A stretch of 32,664 nt of DNA from Stygiobacter sp. (lineage in GTDB: Bacteria > Pseudomonadota > Alphaproteobacteria > Rhodospirillales > Magnetospirillaceae), in NCBI GenBank assembly GCA_006218045.1, contig VBWB01000037.1, positions 1 to 32,664 on the forward strand, in the 5' to 3' direction. The first letter of the stretch is position 1; every line of letters begins with the position of its first letter. The notes beneath the pieces are model-generated. The model ran no database searches. It saw only the letters and a list, made by a program, of their open reading frames with translations, and had not been told where the DNA came from. Of this stretch, positions 31,105 to 32,664 are shown piece after piece. The position numbers and the translations under genes are program-made.

Positions 31105-31432
31105 TTCTTGCTTGGTGTTGGAGTTGGCCCAGCTTGGTGATGCGATGACCCTCTGGAATCGCGCATGACAACCTCATTTAGTATGTTTTGACAGCGCATT
31201 AGGGCAATGGCCCGTGGCCGCCTTTAGCGTTTTATGCGAGATAGTGTGGTGGCATGATTAAGGGCCGTCAGATTCGGTTTGGAACGCTGGCCTCTGTCGG
31301 CATAGGCTAACCGCGAGGTGCTCCCGTTGCATCCGCTTCGTGGAGAAGCCGAGCATGTGCATGTGCGGCAGGGTCGGAAGCTCTGACGGGTGCTACGATC
31401 GCGGTTTAATGCCATATGGCAGGGAAAGGTAC
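31105..31432 (+). promoter_or_regulatory. Leader and probable control region of the MarR gene
   Basis: No gene is seen in these 328 bases. TGCCATATGGCA (31410-31421), a perfect 12-base palindrome, lies just upstream of the ribosome-binding stretch AGGGAAAGG and the ATG at 31433. It is therefore placed for autorepression. TTGACA at 31188-31193 could be a -35 box, but no good -10 box follows. Confidence 0.45.
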
Positions 31433-32107
31433 ATGAGTTCAGCTATAACCAATAAGAGCCACGGCCAGAGCCCTGCAGACCGCCTAAGTGCAGAAACTCC
31501 CGTGGATATTGCACCCATGGAGAGGGGGAGAGGGCAAAGTTCTGGTATGGAATCAAGTGGCGGCAATAGCATTAATATAGAATCTGATTTTCGAGATGCT
31601 ACTTCTTCAAATAGAAGGGTATCTAGTTATGATCATTTGAATAATAGGATATTTTTTCGTCTGTTCCAGCTTGGAAATGAGCTGCAGAGGCAGGCAGTTC
31701 AACAACTTGGCATTACGACAGTGCAATGGGCTGTTCTCGGTGCCCTGTCACAGGAAAAATATACATCAGGCATTCCTTTAAGTCAGCTTGGTGATTATTT
31801 GGTTGTTAGTCGCCAGAATCTTGATGGTGTGCTGAAAAGGCTGGAGCGGGATGGCCTCGTTCAGCGCGTCCAAGGGGAAGGGGATAAAAGAGCTAGGATT
31901 GTTCAGTTAACACCTCATGGTCGGTCCATGTGGTCAGAGACTCTTGAGCGAATCTATCAGTTTTATGATCAGGCTGCTGTCAGATTTTCATTCGATGAGC
32001 GAGTTGCTCTAGTTCATTATCTTAATGAACTTCGTAAGGATTTGGCGAATGTTGATCTGGGACGCGAAAAGGTCAAAAATGGTGTTGCGTCAGAATATGC
32101 CCCTTAG
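31433..32107 (+). CDS. badR: MarR-family regulator, probable BadR
   Basis: The 224-residue protein has a MarR winged-helix core from about residue 60: NRIFFRLFQLGNELQRQAVQ, LGITTVQWAVLGALS, then the recognition helix region LSQLGDYLVVSRQNLDGVLK and the wing DGLVQRVQGEGDKRARIVQL. The roughly 60-residue polar N-terminal extension rich in Ser, Gly and Glu is unusual. BadR of R. palustris is a MarR repressor of cyclohexanecarboxylate genes released by a pathway CoA ester, which fits the position after badI. The ATG at 31433 is preceded by AGGGAAAGG; the frame is open further upstream from a GTG at 31340 without such a site. The gene is visibly more A/T-rich than its neighbours, which suggests separate transfer. 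Confidence 0.8.
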   Translation: MSSAITNKSHGQSPADRLSAETPVDIAPMERGRGQSSGMESSGGNSINIESDFRDATSSNRRVSSYDHLNNRIFFRLFQLGNELQRQAVQQLGITTVQWAVLGALSQEKYTSGIPLSQLGDYLVVSRQNLDGVLKRLERDGLVQRVQGEGDKRARIVQLTPHGRSMWSETLERIYQFYDQAAVRFSFDERVALVHYLNELRKDLANVDLGREKVKNGVASEYAP

Positions 32108-32195
32108 CTCGGCATCCCGCTTGTCAGGGGAATAGCGACAGCTCGTGGGTTAATAAACGGCTGTGGCGTGTCGTGCGGTGAATGTGAGGAAAAAT

Positions 32196-32514
32196 ATGAG
32201 GCAGGAGAAGCTTCCGTCTATCCTTCTCGTGGGCTGCGGTAACATGGGGGGGCATGTTGTCTGGGTGGGTGAAGCGCGGCGTGGGGCATGTGGTTGTTGT
32301 GAAGCGTCGTGGCCTCCCGATAACTTGGGCTGGCCAAGAGGTTACCGTTTGCACCGATGTTTCTGGTGTCCCAACAGGGTTCTCCCCTGACGTCATCGTT
32401 TTGGCGACGAAGCCGCAACAAGCTGAATTGGTGATCCCTGATTATATCCCGTGGGCGGCTTCTGGAACGCCTGTTCTTTCTATTATGGCCGGCAAAACGG
32501 TTGCTAGGCCGTAG
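32196..32514 (+). pseudogene. proC: Frameshifted and truncated proC (pyrroline-5-carboxylate reductase) fragment
   Basis: The first part reads MRQEKLPSILLVGCGNMGG, the typical N-terminal NAD(P)-binding start of ProC. The frame breaks at a run of seven G (about 32245-32251). The next frame continues with MLSGWVKRGVGHVVVV, and later PDVIVLATKPQQAELVIPDY and GTPVLSIMAGKTVA, all ProC-like. Only about 95-100 of roughly 270 residues remain. The match stops where the IS5-family sequence begins. The fragment cannot make active enzyme; a functional proC presumably exists elsewhere. Confidence 0.8.
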
Positions 32515-32519
32515 ACTCA

Positions 32520-32664
32520 TTACGGGGCGCACCAGATGCGCAGAGCGACCAGTTTCACGGCGGCAAGGAAATTCCGGGGATCTTTGTCGTAGCGGGTGGA
32601 GATCCGTAACTGGGGCAAAACCCCGGGCAGACTCGACACTGGACTCACATTTGGTTGAGTCTGC
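32520..32664 (-). mobile_element. IS5-family transposase 3' end (C-terminal fragment)
   Basis: Read from the right edge, an open frame ends in LRISTRYDKDPRNFLAAVKL and VALRIWCAP, followed by TAA at 32522-32520. This is the C-terminus of IS5-family (IS427-like) DDE transposases, where it normally follows 'RCFNRLKQFR'. Here the preceding 20 residues do not resemble a transposase, so the family match starts only near 32,606. The insertion element's end abuts proC at about 32,505-32,515. The gene may be cut by a second element or by an assembly edge. Confidence 0.7.
32627..32664. repeat. Inverted repeat at the window edge
   Basis: GCAGACTC (32627-32634) is repeated inverted as GAGTCTGC (32657-32664), with a further GACTCA between them. 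The element lies inside the non-transposase-like part of the frame. It could be the terminal repeat of a second mobile element or a junction; the window ends there. Confidence 0.45.

Overview
The window reads as high-GC alphaproteobacterial DNA. It is most consistent with a Magnetospirillum-like member of the Rhodospirillales; this is an inference from gene content and protein style, not from a marker gene. Two unrelated blocks meet near position 16,250, and a short scarred region ends the window.

Block 1 (1 to about 16,230) is a phage or prophage early/replication module, mostly on the minus strand in tightly overlapping genes. From 13,950 downward it encodes a small helix-turn-helix protein, an unknown 159-residue protein, a RecA-like ATPase with an unclear start, a DUF669-like ssDNA-binding candidate, two small proteins, a Cas4/AddB-like nuclease with a probable Fe-S cluster, a Dda/RecD-like helicase and a primase-helicase fusion. 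A plus-strand antitoxin/toxin pair (Phd-like/PemK-like) interrupts it. Beyond that lie a RuvC-like resolvase, two small phage proteins, a C5-cytosine methyltransferase, a ParB-methyltransferase fusion and small cargo genes. No capsid, tail, terminase or integrase gene is visible. Three non-coding stretches hold structured repeats: a GGAAAC array (3718-3880), a GTTGGTGAC array (5363-5640) and a polypurine tract (about 13,990-14,047). Next to the module is a separately terminated pair of genes of unknown function (14,108-16,227), the best candidate here for an undescribed system.

Block 2 (16,353-32,107) is a catabolic island for cyclohexanecarboxylate-type alicyclic acids, with visibly lower GC. 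Two operons diverge from 25,352-25,812. The plus operon has a FadH-like dienoyl-CoA reductase, an acyl-CoA ligase (AliA-like), BadH and BadI, followed by a MarR regulator (BadR-like). The minus operon has two acyl-CoA dehydrogenases, a BadK-like hydratase, a CaiB/BaiF-family CoA transferase or racemase, a zinc-free MDR oxidoreductase, a 3-hydroxyacyl-CoA dehydrogenase, a PaaG-like crotonase and a thiolase. Together they can be read as a complete route: acid to CoA ester (ligase), ring desaturation (dehydrogenase), hydration (BadK), oxidation (BadH), ring cleavage to pimeloyl-CoA (BadI), then one beta-oxidation round to glutaryl-CoA plus acetyl-CoA. The dienoyl-CoA reductase, CaiB-family protein and MDR enzyme are extra to the textbook Rhodopseudomonas palustris set.

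The last 500 bases hold a frameshifted, truncated proC fragment abutting the 3' end of an IS5-family transposase gene. The window ends within or beside a short inverted repeat that may mark a second junction or an assembly edge. No rRNA, tRNA or CRISPR array was seen. All family names come from recalled motifs and alignments, with no database search.
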